NCBI GenBank assembly: GCA_020404105.1
Contig: JADBWH010000110.1
Span: 1-51,050 of the forward strand
Length of the DNA stretch: 51,050 nt
Direction: 5' to 3'
DNA from: Pseudanabaena sp. M53BS1SP1A06MG
GTDB lineage: Bacteria > Cyanobacteriota > Cyanobacteriia > Pseudanabaenales > Pseudanabaenaceae
Shown: in pieces, positions 15,538-24,307 of the stretch
Layout of the letters: each line of letters begins with the position of its first letter
Position numbering within the stretch: position 1 is the stretch's first letter
Made by a program: the position numbers and the translations under genes
The notes under the pieces: model-generated
The model's database searches: none
What the model was told of the DNA's origin: nothing
Seen by the model: only the letters and a program-made list of their open reading frames with translations

Positions 15538-17277
15538 ATGGACTCCATCCGCAAGCAAGTTACTGACAACCTCGAGCAACTTCTCGATATTCTGCCACCA
15601 CGCATCAAAAATAGCCTAGAACTCTGCGGCGGGTTAGAACAACTTGTCGAAATTGTGATGGATTTAGGCAGATTGCCCGAAGCAAGGTATTTTGATAGCA
15701 CCAAATATTTAACCGATGACCCGATTACCAAAGAAGATTTAGCAATCTGCGTCAAACAAGTGGGCGAATTTGGCGGTGATAATCGTGCAGGAATTGAGCG
15801 CACCCTGCACCGCATCAGTGCAATCCGTAACCGCAAAGGCGAAATTATTGGTCTGACCTGTCGCGTCGGTCGAGCCGTTTACGGGACGATCGCCATGATT
15901 CGTGATTTAGTGGAAACAGGCAAATCGATTTTATTGCTAGGTAAACCAGGAATGGGTAAGACGACGGCACTACGCGAAATTGCCCGTGTCCTTGCCGATG
16001 ACCTGAATAAGCGAGTGGTAATTATTGACTCATCTAACGAAATTGCAGGTGATGGTGATATCCCTCACCCAGCAATCGGTCGGGCGCGAAGGATGCAAGT
16101 CTCCCAGCCCGAATTGCAGCACCAAGTGATGATCGAGGCAGTGGAAAACCATATGCCTGAAGTGATCGTCATCGATGAAATTGGTACAGAACTCGAAGCC
16201 CTCGCCGCTAGAACGATCGCTGAACGTGGCGTGCAACTAGTCGGCACAGCCCACGGCAATCAATTGGCTAATTTAATTAAAAATCCAACGCTTTCAGACT
16301 TAATTGGCGGCATTCAATCCGTCACTCTCGGCGATGAAGAAATGCGTCGGCGGGGCTTGCCTCAAAAGAGTATCCTCGAACGCAAAGCTCAGCCCACCTT
16401 TGATATTGCTGTGGAAATGTGGGAACGTTACCGTTGGGCTGTACATAGTGATGTTGCAGCAACCATTGATATGCTTCTGCGCGATCGCGATCCTGGTCGC
16501 CAAATTCGCTCGGTCAATGATGCAGGCGAAGTGACCACCACTGACGAAAAGCCGAAAAACCCTGAAATTGTCAAGAATCCTGTCATTAAGGGTTGGCGAG
16601 CATCGGGTCGTATGAAACCCATTCCTCTCGATCCGCAGGTACAAAACCGTTCTGAAATTGCAGATTTAACAAGCAAATTGAACAGTAATCCCCCTAGTGA
16701 CAATATCAATGAGGAAGAGGAGGAAGCTAACGAACTTGCCAATGTTTACGGAGCGATGCAAGAACGCTTTGGGACTCTCTATGTTTATCTCTATGGAGTC
16801 AGCCGCCATCAAACTGAGCAGGTAATTCAATCGATTAATTTACCAATCGAAATCACCAAGGATCTCGATGAGGCGGATATTGTGTTGGCTTTGCGATCGC
16901 AAATTCGCACTAGTTCTAAAGTGCGTCAAGTTGCCGAAGCCCGTCAAATTCCAATTCACGCGATTAAAACCAGCACATTACCTCAAATTAATCGTGCGCT
17001 CAGACGGATCTTACATATCGATGAAAGCCCTGCCGATACGATTACTGACCTAAATATGTTTGCCTACGGTGACTCCGAAGACGAAATCGAAGCCCTCGAA
17101 GAAACGCGACTCGCCGTTGAGCAAATCGTCATCCCTAAAGGTCAGCCCGTCGAGCTACTCCCCCGTTCATCGATAATTCGCCGAATGCAGCACGAACTTG
17201 TCGAGCACTATCAACTGCGCTCAGAAAGCTACGGTTCCGAACCAAATCGGCGGTTACGTATCTTTCCCAACTCATAA
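15538..17277 (+). CDS. Ycf45-type AAA ATPase with C-terminal R3H nucleic-acid-binding domain
   Basis: 579 aa. The Walker A motif GKPGMGKTT is at residues 135-143 and a Walker B-like VIVIDEIGTE near 217, in a P-loop ATPase core resembling SpoIIIAA. An acidic linker (NEEEEEANE) follows. The C-terminus (RRMQHELVEHYQLRSESYG) has the R-x3-H spacing of an R3H domain, which binds single-stranded nucleic acid. Widely conserved in cyanobacteria and some plastids (ycf45) without a settled role. A perfect hairpin lies 35 bp upstream. A tRNA-Pro gene follows on the same strand. Confidence 0.88.
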   Translation: MDSIRKQVTDNLEQLLDILPPRIKNSLELCGGLEQLVEIVMDLGRLPEARYFDSTKYLTDDPITKEDLAICVKQVGEFGGDNRAGIERTLHRISAIRNRKGEIIGLTCRVGRAVYGTIAMIRDLVETGKSILLLGKPGMGKTTALREIARVLADDLNKRVVIIDSSNEIAGDGDIPHPAIGRARRMQVSQPELQHQVMIEAVENHMPEVIVIDEIGTELEALAARTIAERGVQLVGTAHGNQLANLIKNPTLSDLIGGIQSVTLGDEEMRRRGLPQKSILERKAQPTFDIAVEMWERYRWAVHSDVAATIDMLLRDRDPGRQIRSVNDAGEVTTTDEKPKNPEIVKNPVIKGWRASGRMKPIPLDPQVQNRSEIADLTSKLNSNPPSDNINEEEEEANELANVYGAMQERFGTLYVYLYGVSRHQTEQVIQSINLPIEITKDLDEADIVLALRSQIRTSSKVRQVAEARQIPIHAIKTSTLPQINRALRRILHIDESPADTITDLNMFAYGDSEDEIEALEETRLAVEQIVIPKGQPVELLPRSSIIRRMQHELVEHYQLRSESYGSEPNRRLRIFPNS

Positions 17278-17371
17278 AATGTAGTTTTCCTAATTATAAA
17301 AATAATTTGGGGATATTCGGGAATTATTTTTGCTTATTTTGCGCTTTCTGTTGTAACATAGGAATTCGCAA

Positions 17372-17445
17372 CGGGATGTAGCGCAGCTTGGTAGCGCGCC
17401 TGCTTTGGGAGCAGGATGCCGTAGGTTCGAATCCTATCATCCCGA
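17372..17445 (+). tRNA. tRNA-Pro (TGG)
   Basis: 74-nt cloverleaf: acceptor CGGGATG with CATCCCG, discriminator A, anticodon stem CCTGC/GCAGG around loop TTTGGGA (anticodon TGG), T-arm TAGGTTCGAATCCTA. No encoded CCA. Confidence 0.95.
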
Positions 17446-17450
17446 CTTAA

Positions 17451-17488
17451 AAAATAAAAAAGCGCCTCGTGAGGCGCTTTTTTATTTT
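17451..17488. terminator. Bidirectional terminator between tRNA-Pro and rhodanese genes
   Basis: AAAATAAAAAAGCGCCTC and its exact complement around a GT loop, flanked by A-run and T-run, so it works in both directions for the convergent genes. It overlaps the last codons of the rhodanese gene. Confidence 0.9.
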
Positions 17489-18021
17489 TCTGATAAAACT
17501 TGCAAATCTTGCGATCGCGTAAATTGTTTACGCCATGCTGTAATGCCACCTGTCAAAGTTACAACCTGATAGCCGCGATCGCTTAGGTACTTGTTTGCCT
17601 TTATTGATCGCATACCTGAAGTACAGTACAAAACTATTGTGGGTTTAATTTTTGCTTGCTCTTGATAGCGTTCCACAATATTTTTAATCCTTTGAATCCC
17701 TAACTCAATCTCAATTTCAGCTAATGGCACAAGCTCACTATTGCCAATGTGATCCTCTTGATATTCTTCAGGCGATCGCACATCGATTAACACTATAGAT
17801 CTCAGCTTGCTACTAGCCAACGCATTGACCGAAATTTGCGGTGTACTAAAACTTTGTAAATATACAGGTAAACTCATTTGCTGTTGATAAGCCAACAGAC
17901 TCAAAGTCCCAAGACCAACGACAAACATTGTGCCAACTATAGCTAAAGGAAACAAATATCTACGTGTAGATATAAATTCTTTAAAGTTGCTTTTTGTTAG
18001 TTGAAATGCTTGTCTATCCAT
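17482..18021 (-). CDS. Membrane-anchored rhodanese-domain protein
   Basis: 179 aa. One membrane helix (about 24-45) is followed by a rhodanese domain: VLIDVRSPEEYQEDHI, then the active-site Cys133 in LYCTSGMRS and the closing LTGGITAWRK. Single-domain rhodaneses transfer sulfane sulfur via a cysteine persulfide. The domain most likely faces the periplasm or lumen, but topology is not certain. The start codon overlaps the stop of the upstream desaturase-like gene by one base (TAATG), so the two are translationally coupled. Confidence 0.85.
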   Translation of the reverse strand: MDRQAFQLTKSNFKEFISTRRYLFPLAIVGTMFVVGLGTLSLLAYQQQMSLPVYLQSFSTPQISVNALASSKLRSIVLIDVRSPEEYQEDHIGNSELVPLAEIEIELGIQRIKNIVERYQEQAKIKPTIVLYCTSGMRSIKANKYLSDRGYQVVTLTGGITAWRKQFTRSQDLQVLSEK

Positions 18022-18797
18022 TAGATTTTCTTGCTTTTAAATAGATGATTAAATGGATAAACTAAATGATTAAAATAGTTAGTCCTAATATTTAATTCTG
18101 TTCCATATTGTTTAGGTAGTTCTTTGTTAGGCATATGCCAAGTGCCAAATATATAATCAAGGATTGGTAACTGTACAGCCAGATTTTGAGCATATAGTTT
18201 TGGATGACGATCATGATGCCAATGATGAAATTCAGGTGTAACAATAATCCATTTTAAAATTGGAAATCTGACGCTAATATTGGCATGAATAAAAAAGGCG
18301 ATCGCACTCGAAAAAATTCCATAAATCGCCAAAGCCTCTGTCGAAAAACCGAGCCAATAAAGCGGAATCATTTGGCAAGCCTTGGTCAAAATCTGCTCGA
18401 AAGGATGCACACGCACAGTCGCAAGCCAGTCCATATGGGTGGAACTATGATGAATTGCGTGGAATTTCCACAACCAAGGCACGGTATGCATTAAATAGTG
18501 AACTATATAAAAACAAAGATCCCCAATAAATATAGCAACGATTACTTGAAGAAAAAGGGGCTGTTGGCTAACAAAGCCAGATAAGGTGGGAATAGAACCT
18601 TGTCCAAACAATGCAAATATAATTAATAATTTAGTTGTGCCATGACCAATAAAATAGCCTGAAAAATAATAACAAATATCTGTAAACCAACCTTCACGTA
18701 ATAGTTTTTTGTGATGTACGGCAAATATTTTTTCAATTGGTACAAATACAAAAATAAGGATTATTATTCCTTTAATAACATTAGGTATTTCCAGCAT
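18021..18797 (-). CDS. Sterol desaturase/fatty acid hydroxylase family di-iron membrane protein
   Basis: 258 aa with several membrane helices and the complete histidine-box set: HYLMH (100-104), HAIHH (113-117) and HHWHH (191-195), which bind the di-iron centre. Family members hydroxylate or desaturate lipids, sterols or carotenoids. The substrate is not evident, and no carotenoid or hopanoid gene is adjacent. It is the first gene of a two-gene unit with the rhodanese protein, so a shared process, such as a sulfur- or redox-dependent membrane function, is possible but only inferred. Confidence 0.85.
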   Translation of the reverse strand: MLEIPNVIKGIIILIFVFVPIEKIFAVHHKKLLREGWFTDICYYFSGYFIGHGTTKLLIIFALFGQGSIPTLSGFVSQQPLFLQVIVAIFIGDLCFYIVHYLMHTVPWLWKFHAIHHSSTHMDWLATVRVHPFEQILTKACQMIPLYWLGFSTEALAIYGIFSSAIAFFIHANISVRFPILKWIIVTPEFHHWHHDRHPKLYAQNLAVQLPILDYIFGTWHMPNKELPKQYGTELNIRTNYFNHLVYPFNHLFKSKKI

Positions 18798-18963
18798 TAT
18801 TCAAATCACTAATTTTGTTCTAAATGTAGCTCTAAATGCAGGATACGTTAGTGAAACGTAACGCATCAATTAACCAGAAATGAAGGGTTACAAGATCTCT
18901 ACCCCATCCTAAGTTTAAACAACTTACTTAGTTAAATATTCATAGCCTATTGTATCCAACCTC

Positions 18964-19000
18964 AAAGTGAATGGCGGCGGGAAGCACTGCCACTCACTTT
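18964..19000 (-). terminator. Hairpin after the pentapeptide membrane protein gene
   Basis: Arms AAAGTGAATGGC and GCCACTCACTTT (one mismatch) with a GC-rich loop, 5 bp past the stop codon of the minus-strand gene. A T-run lies only on the plus-strand side. Confidence 0.5.
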
Positions 19001-19005
19001 GTTTT

Positions 19006-19926
19006 TTAGAGGCTGACGTAATTGGTGACAGCTATAATCTCAGGATTTTTAGCGATCACCGCTTGAATATCTAGAGAATAACCTTTAGGGAACTTGCAAT
19101 TTCTCAAGGTTGCACCATGCCAATCGATACCTGCTAAGTTTGCACCTGAAAAATCACAATTTTCTAAAACTGCATTTACAAATCGCGCATTTGTTAAGTC
19201 TGCATCATCAAAAGAAGTCACCGCCGACATTTTGACTTTTGCAAAATGGAGATTAAAAGCCCTAGTCGCTAAAACAGCAGGCACAATCGCCAATAAAGCA
19301 AACAAAATTGCATAATGAATTTCTTGGTATTTGATCCAGCTATAGCCCGATGAAATTGCCGAAGATACTCCCACCGACATCCAGACCATACCCACCGCGA
19401 TCGCCCCTTTTTTGTAACCCAGATAGAGTCCAAACATAGACATCCCAAAGGCGGCAATCATCACACCTATCCCAACTATCATCAAGGCTGTAGAGTTAAT
19501 TGCGGCGATTACCATTAACCCAATTAGCCCCAAGTAAATATTAGAAATCCTTCTTTGAGAGACTGCCGCAGCCGTAGCAAATGCAAATATCCAGACAAAA
19601 GGATTTGTCAACCATCCATAGGGATTTGAGACCTCACCACCACAGCCTATAAGCACGAATCGACCTAGGGACCAAGCTGCTAATCCTAGAGGAATTCCCA
19701 AAATGATATGCAGAAACATATTGATGCATTGCTTTTGGAAGTTTTTTTCATCCTTTGCGATCGCTGTTTCTGAGAAATCAGCACCTGTTAGCCCCGTTCC
19801 TCGAAAATCACATCCTTTCAATCTCGCGCCTGTAAAGTCAGCGGTCTTATCTTCACCTTTACGAAATTCACTTTGAAATGATTGATTCTGAAAGTCTCGA
19901 TAACGATAATTGACATAACTATTCAT
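19006..19926 (-). CDS. Pentapeptide-repeat protein with a central membrane domain
   Basis: 306 aa in three parts. A short N-terminal pentapeptide block (ADFTGARLKGCDFRGTGLTG, around 29-48) is followed by four to six hydrophobic helices (about 70-220). A second pentapeptide block (DADLTNARFVNAVLENCDFS onward, about 235-275) then leads to a short tail. Pentapeptide repeats form right-handed beta-helices used as binding scaffolds; splitting one around a membrane domain is seen in cyanobacteria but its role is unknown. The gene starts 16 bp after the restored end of the minor pilin frame, so they probably share a transcript. Confidence 0.75.
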   Translation of the reverse strand: MNSYVNYRYRDFQNQSFQSEFRKGEDKTADFTGARLKGCDFRGTGLTGADFSETAIAKDEKNFQKQCINMFLHIILGIPLGLAAWSLGRFVLIGCGGEVSNPYGWLTNPFVWIFAFATAAAVSQRRISNIYLGLIGLMVIAAINSTALMIVGIGVMIAAFGMSMFGLYLGYKKGAIAVGMVWMSVGVSSAISSGYSWIKYQEIHYAILFALLAIVPAVLATRAFNLHFAKVKMSAVTSFDDADLTNARFVNAVLENCDFSGANLAGIDWHGATLRNCKFPKGYSLDIQAVIAKNPEIIAVTNYVSL

Positions 19927-20048
19927 TGGTAAACCTCAGATTTAGTTTAGTGAAAGCGTTCCTTCAGGACAGGTTGGTTTCCCGTTTTGCAATGATGGCT
20001 TGGACAACTTTTCTTGCAATCCTGTTCCTTGAGATTCACAGAGGATGG

Positions 20049-20582
20049 CTACAGTATAATCTCTTTTTTCTCAGTTTGAGTATCTTCAGGTACAACCACA
20101 AATACCGCACCAACAAAACCTTTCACTTTGTCGTTTTTGGGAATTGCATATTGATAGGACACAAGTGGCAAACGATGAATCTCATACTTAAAGTTGCTCG
20201 TCTCCTCTTGTATACCGAGATCTAAAGCAGGAATAGAATTAGCAAAGGCTGATTTTTCTAGCCAAAAAGCCTGTTGCGCTCTATTCATACTACCCACATA
20301 GGTTTTGCCTTCAGCATTACGGGCTTTGTAGCCACCACACATAGACCGATGACCTAAAAAAGCAGGCAGGGCTATGGCAAGGATGCCAAACCCTAAACCA
20401 CCGTAAACAATCCAACGTAAAAGCGATCGCTTAGTTTTTTTCGGCTTCTGGAGTGGTAATTCATCTTGAGGTAAATCAGCGATCGCCTCTTGTTCAGTTC
20501 CCAAGACTAATTGATTTTCCCGATTATCATCGCCAACTTGCAACAACAATTCAGGCTGTTCTGTTTTAGTTTGCTGAACCAT
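20049..20582 (-). CDS. Type IV pilin-like protein (GspH/minor pilin type), frameshifted near its 3' end
   Basis: 177 aa as read. An unusually long charged N-terminal region (~50 aa) precedes a membrane helix (WIVYGGLGFGILAIALPAFL). Then comes the cyanobacterial pilin-like core: AEGKTYVGSMNRAQQAFWLEK, TSNFKYEI and KGFVGAVFVV. The read frame ends EKKEIIL. One base more at the A6 run (20064-20069, T6 on the plus strand) would continue it as DYTVAILCES...TCPEGTLSLN to a stop at 19942. That is the expected pilin tail with its cysteine pair, giving about 213 aa. So the gene is either broken, mis-sequenced or read through by slippage. It likely acts at the cell surface. The long pre-helix region lacks an obvious prepilin cleavage site. 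Confidence 0.75.
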   Translation of the reverse strand: MVQQTKTEQPELLLQVGDDNRENQLVLGTEQEAIADLPQDELPLQKPKKTKRSLLRWIVYGGLGFGILAIALPAFLGHRSMCGGYKARNAEGKTYVGSMNRAQQAFWLEKSAFANSIPALDLGIQEETSNFKYEIHRLPLVSYQYAIPKNDKVKGFVGAVFVVVPEDTQTEKKEIIL

Positions 20583-20765
20583 TTCGATTACCTCTTGACC
20601 TAAAAGTTAACTAGCCAAACACACTTCGGGATTCCTTCGACAGGCTTAGGTTAATCTTGCCCTAGGGTTGATTAAAAAGGTGCGATCGCGATCATGTCCT
20701 AGAGTGATCGACTAAGTCCTCAATAAATTTTAATCAAATATCTAAGTAACTAGGTGCAATTAAAG

Positions 20766-20806
20766 CAAAACCTATGGCACACACTGCGCTTATGCCATAG
20801 GTTTTG
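20766..20806. terminator. Hairpin in the psbD upstream region
   Basis: Perfect arms CAAAACCTATGGCA and TGCCATAGGTTTTG with a 12-nt loop and T-rich sequence beyond. It could insulate psbD from upstream transcription or act as a regulatory stem. Confidence 0.45.
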
Positions 20807-21177
20807 ACTTTGTTTTTTAATTATGCCTAGTTATTTAAATAAATACTTATAAGTACAAATACTTAGACAATAAACATCAGTATTAGAACTTGTCTCTGCC
20901 CAGTAAGTCATTTTAAAAATGACTTGATCTAGTACTGCTATATTGTTAACTAAATATATTAAATTACTGGTATTTACTCCCTTGGGAGGATATCAACACC
21001 TCCTTAACACTTTTTTAAGATTTCTTGTAGGATAAATATACTTTGTAAATGCCCTCAAACCTTTTCCAAGCAAGGGCTTTAGCTATATAGGTATTTTGTC
21101 ATAAGTCAAACGTAAAGATGTGTTAAGCTAATTTCAAATCCATATAAATACTCGTAGTTAAAGCAGGATTTAAGAAT
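20807..21177 (+). promoter_or_regulatory. Long AT-rich upstream region/leader of psbD
   Basis: 371 bp without any coding frame immediately before psbD. Light-regulated promoters of photosystem genes are expected here, but I cannot place -10/-35 or HLR-type elements with confidence. An AGGA Shine-Dalgarno lies about 12 nt before the psbD ATG. Confidence 0.4.
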
Positions 21178-22245
21178 ATGACCATTGCAATGGGCAGGTC
21201 GCAAGAAGTCGAAAGAGGATGGTTTGATCTCCTTGACGATTGGCTAAAACGCGACAGATTTGTATTTATTGGTTGGAGTGGCTTATTGCTATTCCCCACC
21301 GCATTTTTGGCTGTTGGTGGCTGGTTTACAGGTATCACCTTCGTATCATCTTGGTACACCCACGGTTTAGCTTCTAGCTTCCTCGAAGGATGCAACATTT
21401 TGACCGTAGCTGTATCTTCTCCTGCATTGAGCGTTGGTCACTCCTTACTATTCCTATGGGGACCTGAAGCACAGGGAGACTTTACTCGCTGGTGTCAGAT
21501 TGGTGGTCTATGGACATTCCTCGCACTACATGGCGCATTTGCATTGATTGGCTTCATGCTCCGTCAATTTGAAATTGCACGTCTAGTTGGTATCCGTCCT
21601 TATAACGCGATCGCCTTCTCTGGTCCTATCGCCGTATTCGTATCAGTATTCTTGATGTACCCATTGGGTCAATCTGGCTGGTTCTTCGGTCCTACTTTCG
21701 GCGTAGCTGGCATTTTCCGCTTCATCCTATTCTTACAAGGTTTCCACAACTGGACTCTTAACCCATTTCATATGATGGGCGTAGCAGGTATTCTTGGTGG
21801 CGCATTGCTTTGTGCAATTCACGGTGCAACTGTAGAAAACACCTTATTTGAAGATGGTGATGGTAACACTGCAAACACCTTCAAAGCTTTCAATCCAACC
21901 CAAGAAGAAGAAACTTACTCCATGGTTACTGCTAACCGATTCTGGAGCCAAATCTTCGGTATTGCTTTCTCCAACAAGCGTTGGTTGCACTTCTTCATGC
22001 TATTTGTACCCGTAGCTGGCTTATGGTTCAGCAGTGTTGGTATCGTTGGATTAGCATTAAATCTTCGTGCTTATGACTTCGTATCTCAAGAAGTCCGCGC
22101 TGCAGAAGATCCTGAATTTGAAACTTTCTACACTAAGAACTTGCTATTGAATGAAGGTATTCGTGCTTGGATGGCTCCTCAAGACCAGCCTGCTGAAAAA
22201 TTCATCTTCCCTGAAGAAGTATTACCACGTGGTAACGCACTGTAA
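21178..22245 (+). CDS. psbD: Photosystem II D2 protein
   Basis: 355 aa (D2 is usually 352-353). The reading is collinear with D2 throughout: [27 protein letters not shown] (redox-active TyrD), [14 protein letters not shown] (chlorophyll- and iron-ligand region) and the C-terminal [12 protein letters not shown]. Differences from the common form include two extra residues near the N-terminus, an expanded DE-loop-side segment ([11 protein letters not shown]) and SSPALSVGH where STPADAFGH is common. D2 binds P680 pigments, QA and non-heme iron in the thylakoid membrane. The usual overlapping psbC start at its 3' end is closed by a stop; psbC begins 224 bp later. Confidence 0.97.
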   Translation: MTIAMGRSQEVERGWFDLLDDWLKRDRFVFIGWSGLLLFPTAFLAVGGWFTGITFVSSWYTHGLASSFLEGCNILTVAVSSPALSVGHSLLFLWGPEAQGDFTRWCQIGGLWTFLALHGAFALIGFMLRQFEIARLVGIRPYNAIAFSGPIAVFVSVFLMYPLGQSGWFFGPTFGVAGIFRFILFLQGFHNWTLNPFHMMGVAGILGGALLCAIHGATVENTLFEDGDGNTANTFKAFNPTQEEETYSMVTANRFWSQIFGIAFSNKRWLHFFMLFVPVAGLWFSSVGIVGLALNLRAYDFVSQEVRAAEDPEFETFYTKNLLLNEGIRAWMAPQDQPAEKFIFPEEVLPRGNAL

Positions 22246-22257
22246 TCTCCACATTTC

Positions 22258-22302
22258 AAAACATTTTGCATACTGATTTATAAAATCTATGCAAAATGTT
22301 TT
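22258..22302 (+). terminator. Stem-loop just after psbD
   Basis: Perfect 15-bp arms (AAAACATTTTGCATA and its complement) around a 15-nt loop, 12 bp past the psbD stop. There is no T-run beyond the stem itself. It may be a partial terminator or a 3'-end stabiliser that lets psbD and psbC be expressed to different levels. Confidence 0.5.
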
Positions 22303-22313
22303 AGTAACAACTT

Positions 22314-22415
22314 AGCTATCAGATACCAGCACAGTTGGACTAGTTTTTAGATTATGATGATTCTCATCAAACCTCTAGACGTTAGCAGCTAGTAAAAAGC
22401 TGATATCTGATAGCT
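22314..22415. repeat. 102-bp inverted-repeat-bounded element between psbD and psbC
   Basis: Ends are a 17-bp inverted repeat with one mismatch: AGCTATCAGATACCAGC on the left, GCTGATATCTGATAGCT on the right, 68 bp apart. Part of the right arm (CTGATATCTGATA) recurs at about 34851-34863. The interior has no coding frame. It could be a small MITE-like insertion or a long regulatory stem. Confidence 0.5.
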
Positions 22416-22469
22416 TAAAAATTATTTGCACTTTAAACCTATAAGAAAGTTTTCTGGAGATAACCTCTC

Positions 22470-23861
22470 GTGACGACGACCATTAACTTAAATTCGCTAG
22501 GAGTGGGTGGGCGTACACAAGATTCATCTGGCTTTGCTTGGTGGTCTGGTAACGCAAGACTCATTAACCTTTCTGGCAAACTGCTGGGCGCACACGTTGC
22601 TCACGCTGGTCTGATTGTGTTCTGGGCTGGTGCAATGACTTTATTTGAAGTCGCTCACTTTGTACCTGAAAAGCCAATGTATGAGCAAGGCTTGATTCTT
22701 CTACCTCACCTTGCAACTCAAGGCTGGGGTGTTGGCGCAGGCGGCGAAGTTGTAGATATATTCCCCTACTTCGTAGTTGGTGTTTTACACTTGATCTCTT
22801 CTGCTGTCCTCGGCTTTGGTGGTATCTACCATGCTTTGCGCGGTCCTGAAGTTTTAGAAAACTACTCTTCTTTCTTTGGTTACGACTGGAAAGACAAGAA
22901 CCAAATGACCAACATTATTGGTTATCACTTAATCTTGTTGGGCTTTGGCGCTCTTCTGCTCGTATTCAAAGCGATGTTCTTTGGCGGATTATATGATACA
23001 TGGGCACCTGGTGGTGGCGATGTGCGTGTGATCACCAACCCTACTCTTAACCCTGTTATTATCTTCGGCTACTTGTTAAATTCGCCATTTGGTGGTGAAG
23101 GTAATATTATTGGTGTTGACAACCTCGAAGATGTAGTTGGCGGACATATTTGGCTCGGCTTAATCTTAATTAGTGGCGGTATTTGGCATATTCTTACCAA
23201 GCCTTTTGGTTGGGCAAGACGTGCTCTCGTCTGGTCTGGTGAAGCATACCTCTCTTACAGCCTTGGTGCACTGAGTTTGATGGCCTTTATTGCTACTTGC
23301 TTTGTATGGTTCAACAACACAGTTTATCCTAGTGAATTTTTTGGACCCACTGGAGCTGAAGCATCTCAATCCCAAGCATTCACTTACCTTGTTCGTGACC
23401 AAAAGCTTGGTGCGAACATTGCAACCTCTCAAGGTCCTACTGGTCTTGGTAAATACCTTATGCGTTCTCCATCTGGCGAAATCATCTTCGGTGGTGAAAC
23501 CATGCGTTTCTGGGACTTCCGTGGTCCTTGGTTAGAGCCTCTCCGTGGTCCTAGCGGTTTAGACATCGACAAGCTCAAGAATGACGTTCAGCCTTGGCAG
23601 GTACGTCGCGCTGCAGAGTACATGACTCACGCTCCTTTAGGTTCCTTGAACTCAGTAGGTGGCGTTATTACTGAAATTAACGCGGTAAACTTTGTTTCTC
23701 CTCGTTCTTGGTTGGCAACTTCTCACTTTGTATTGTCTTTCATGTTCTTAGTTGGTCACCTATGGCATGCTGGTCGTGCACGCGCTGCAGTTGCTGGTTT
23801 TGAAAAGGGTATTGACCGTGAGACTGAAGCTGTACTTTCAATGCCTGATCTTGATAAATAG
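22470..23861 (+). CDS. psbC: Photosystem II CP43 chlorophyll-binding antenna protein
   Basis: 463 aa, slightly shorter than usual (about 460-473). The GTG start is supported by GGAG 10 nt upstream. The sequence follows CP43 end to end: [27 protein letters not shown] (6 membrane helices with His chlorophyll ligands), the large lumenal loop with [20 protein letters not shown] (Glu and Arg near the Mn cluster), and [28 protein letters not shown] near the C-terminus. Retention of the large loop and the Mn-side Glu/Arg separates it from IsiA/Pcb proteins. It is normally translated from a start inside psbD; here it has its own leader. Confidence 0.96.
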   Translation: MTTTINLNSLGVGGRTQDSSGFAWWSGNARLINLSGKLLGAHVAHAGLIVFWAGAMTLFEVAHFVPEKPMYEQGLILLPHLATQGWGVGAGGEVVDIFPYFVVGVLHLISSAVLGFGGIYHALRGPEVLENYSSFFGYDWKDKNQMTNIIGYHLILLGFGALLLVFKAMFFGGLYDTWAPGGGDVRVITNPTLNPVIIFGYLLNSPFGGEGNIIGVDNLEDVVGGHIWLGLILISGGIWHILTKPFGWARRALVWSGEAYLSYSLGALSLMAFIATCFVWFNNTVYPSEFFGPTGAEASQSQAFTYLVRDQKLGANIATSQGPTGLGKYLMRSPSGEIIFGGETMRFWDFRGPWLEPLRGPSGLDIDKLKNDVQPWQVRRAAEYMTHAPLGSLNSVGGVITEINAVNFVSPRSWLATSHFVLSFMFLVGHLWHAGRARAAVAGFEKGIDRETEAVLSMPDLDK

Positions 23862-23904
23862 TTTCTAAAATTAAAAAGATTTGGCATTGCGAAATCTTTT
23901 TAAA

Positions 23905-23934
23905 TAAAAAAGGGGCGCAATGCGCCCCTTTTTT
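23905..23934. terminator. Bidirectional terminator between psbC and PSRP-3 genes
   Basis: AAAAAAGGGGCGCA with TGCGCCCCTTTTTT around a 2-nt loop. It serves both convergent genes. A weaker AAAAAGATTT/AAATCTTTTT stem precedes it at about 23874-23902. Confidence 0.9.
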
Positions 23935-23947
23935 ATTGTTTTCTTTT

Positions 23948-24247
23948 CTAGTTACTACCAGTAAATATGACATCAGGAAATTTACCTTGAGCTTCTGTCA
24001 TTGGGCGATTTTTGCCCTCTTGCTGCCAGTAATTAATTACTTCGGTTGCCTTATTTAAAATTTCGATCCGATCTTGATCGGCAATCCAAGGTTTGCTTTC
24101 CATTTCTGTTTTAAGTTGATCCCAAGCGTCATCACGGGGCCAGAAGAAATATTTGGTAAGAGGGCTGAAACCTTTGCCTACGACTTGATCGACGGCAAGA
24201 GCTACGTTATTTTCTAACCATAAGATTTTTAGAATAAACTGGGACAA
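23948..24247 (-). CDS. Ycf65-like 30S ribosomal protein PSRP-3
   Basis: 99 aa. The sequence ([63 protein letters not shown]) matches the cyanobacterial/plastid PSRP-3 family along its whole length. It is a small-subunit ribosome component specific to cyanobacteria and plastids. It is transcribed divergently from the HAD hydrolase gene 60 bp away and converges on psbC. Confidence 0.93.
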   Translation of the reverse strand: MSQFILKILWLENNVALAVDQVVGKGFSPLTKYFFWPRDDAWDQLKTEMESKPWIADQDRIEILNKATEVINYWQQEGKNRPMTEAQGKFPDVIFTGSN

Positions 24248-24307
24248 TGCTACCTACCTCCAAGAAAAGTTAAATTACATATTAAAGTAGCGATCTTATA
24301 ATATAAC

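Noticed and set aside
21178-23861. Far-red (FaRLiP-type) psbD/psbC paralogues
   Set aside because: No other far-red cluster genes (chlF, paralogous psaA/psbB, rfp regulators) are near, and the sequences read as ordinary if somewhat divergent D2 and CP43.
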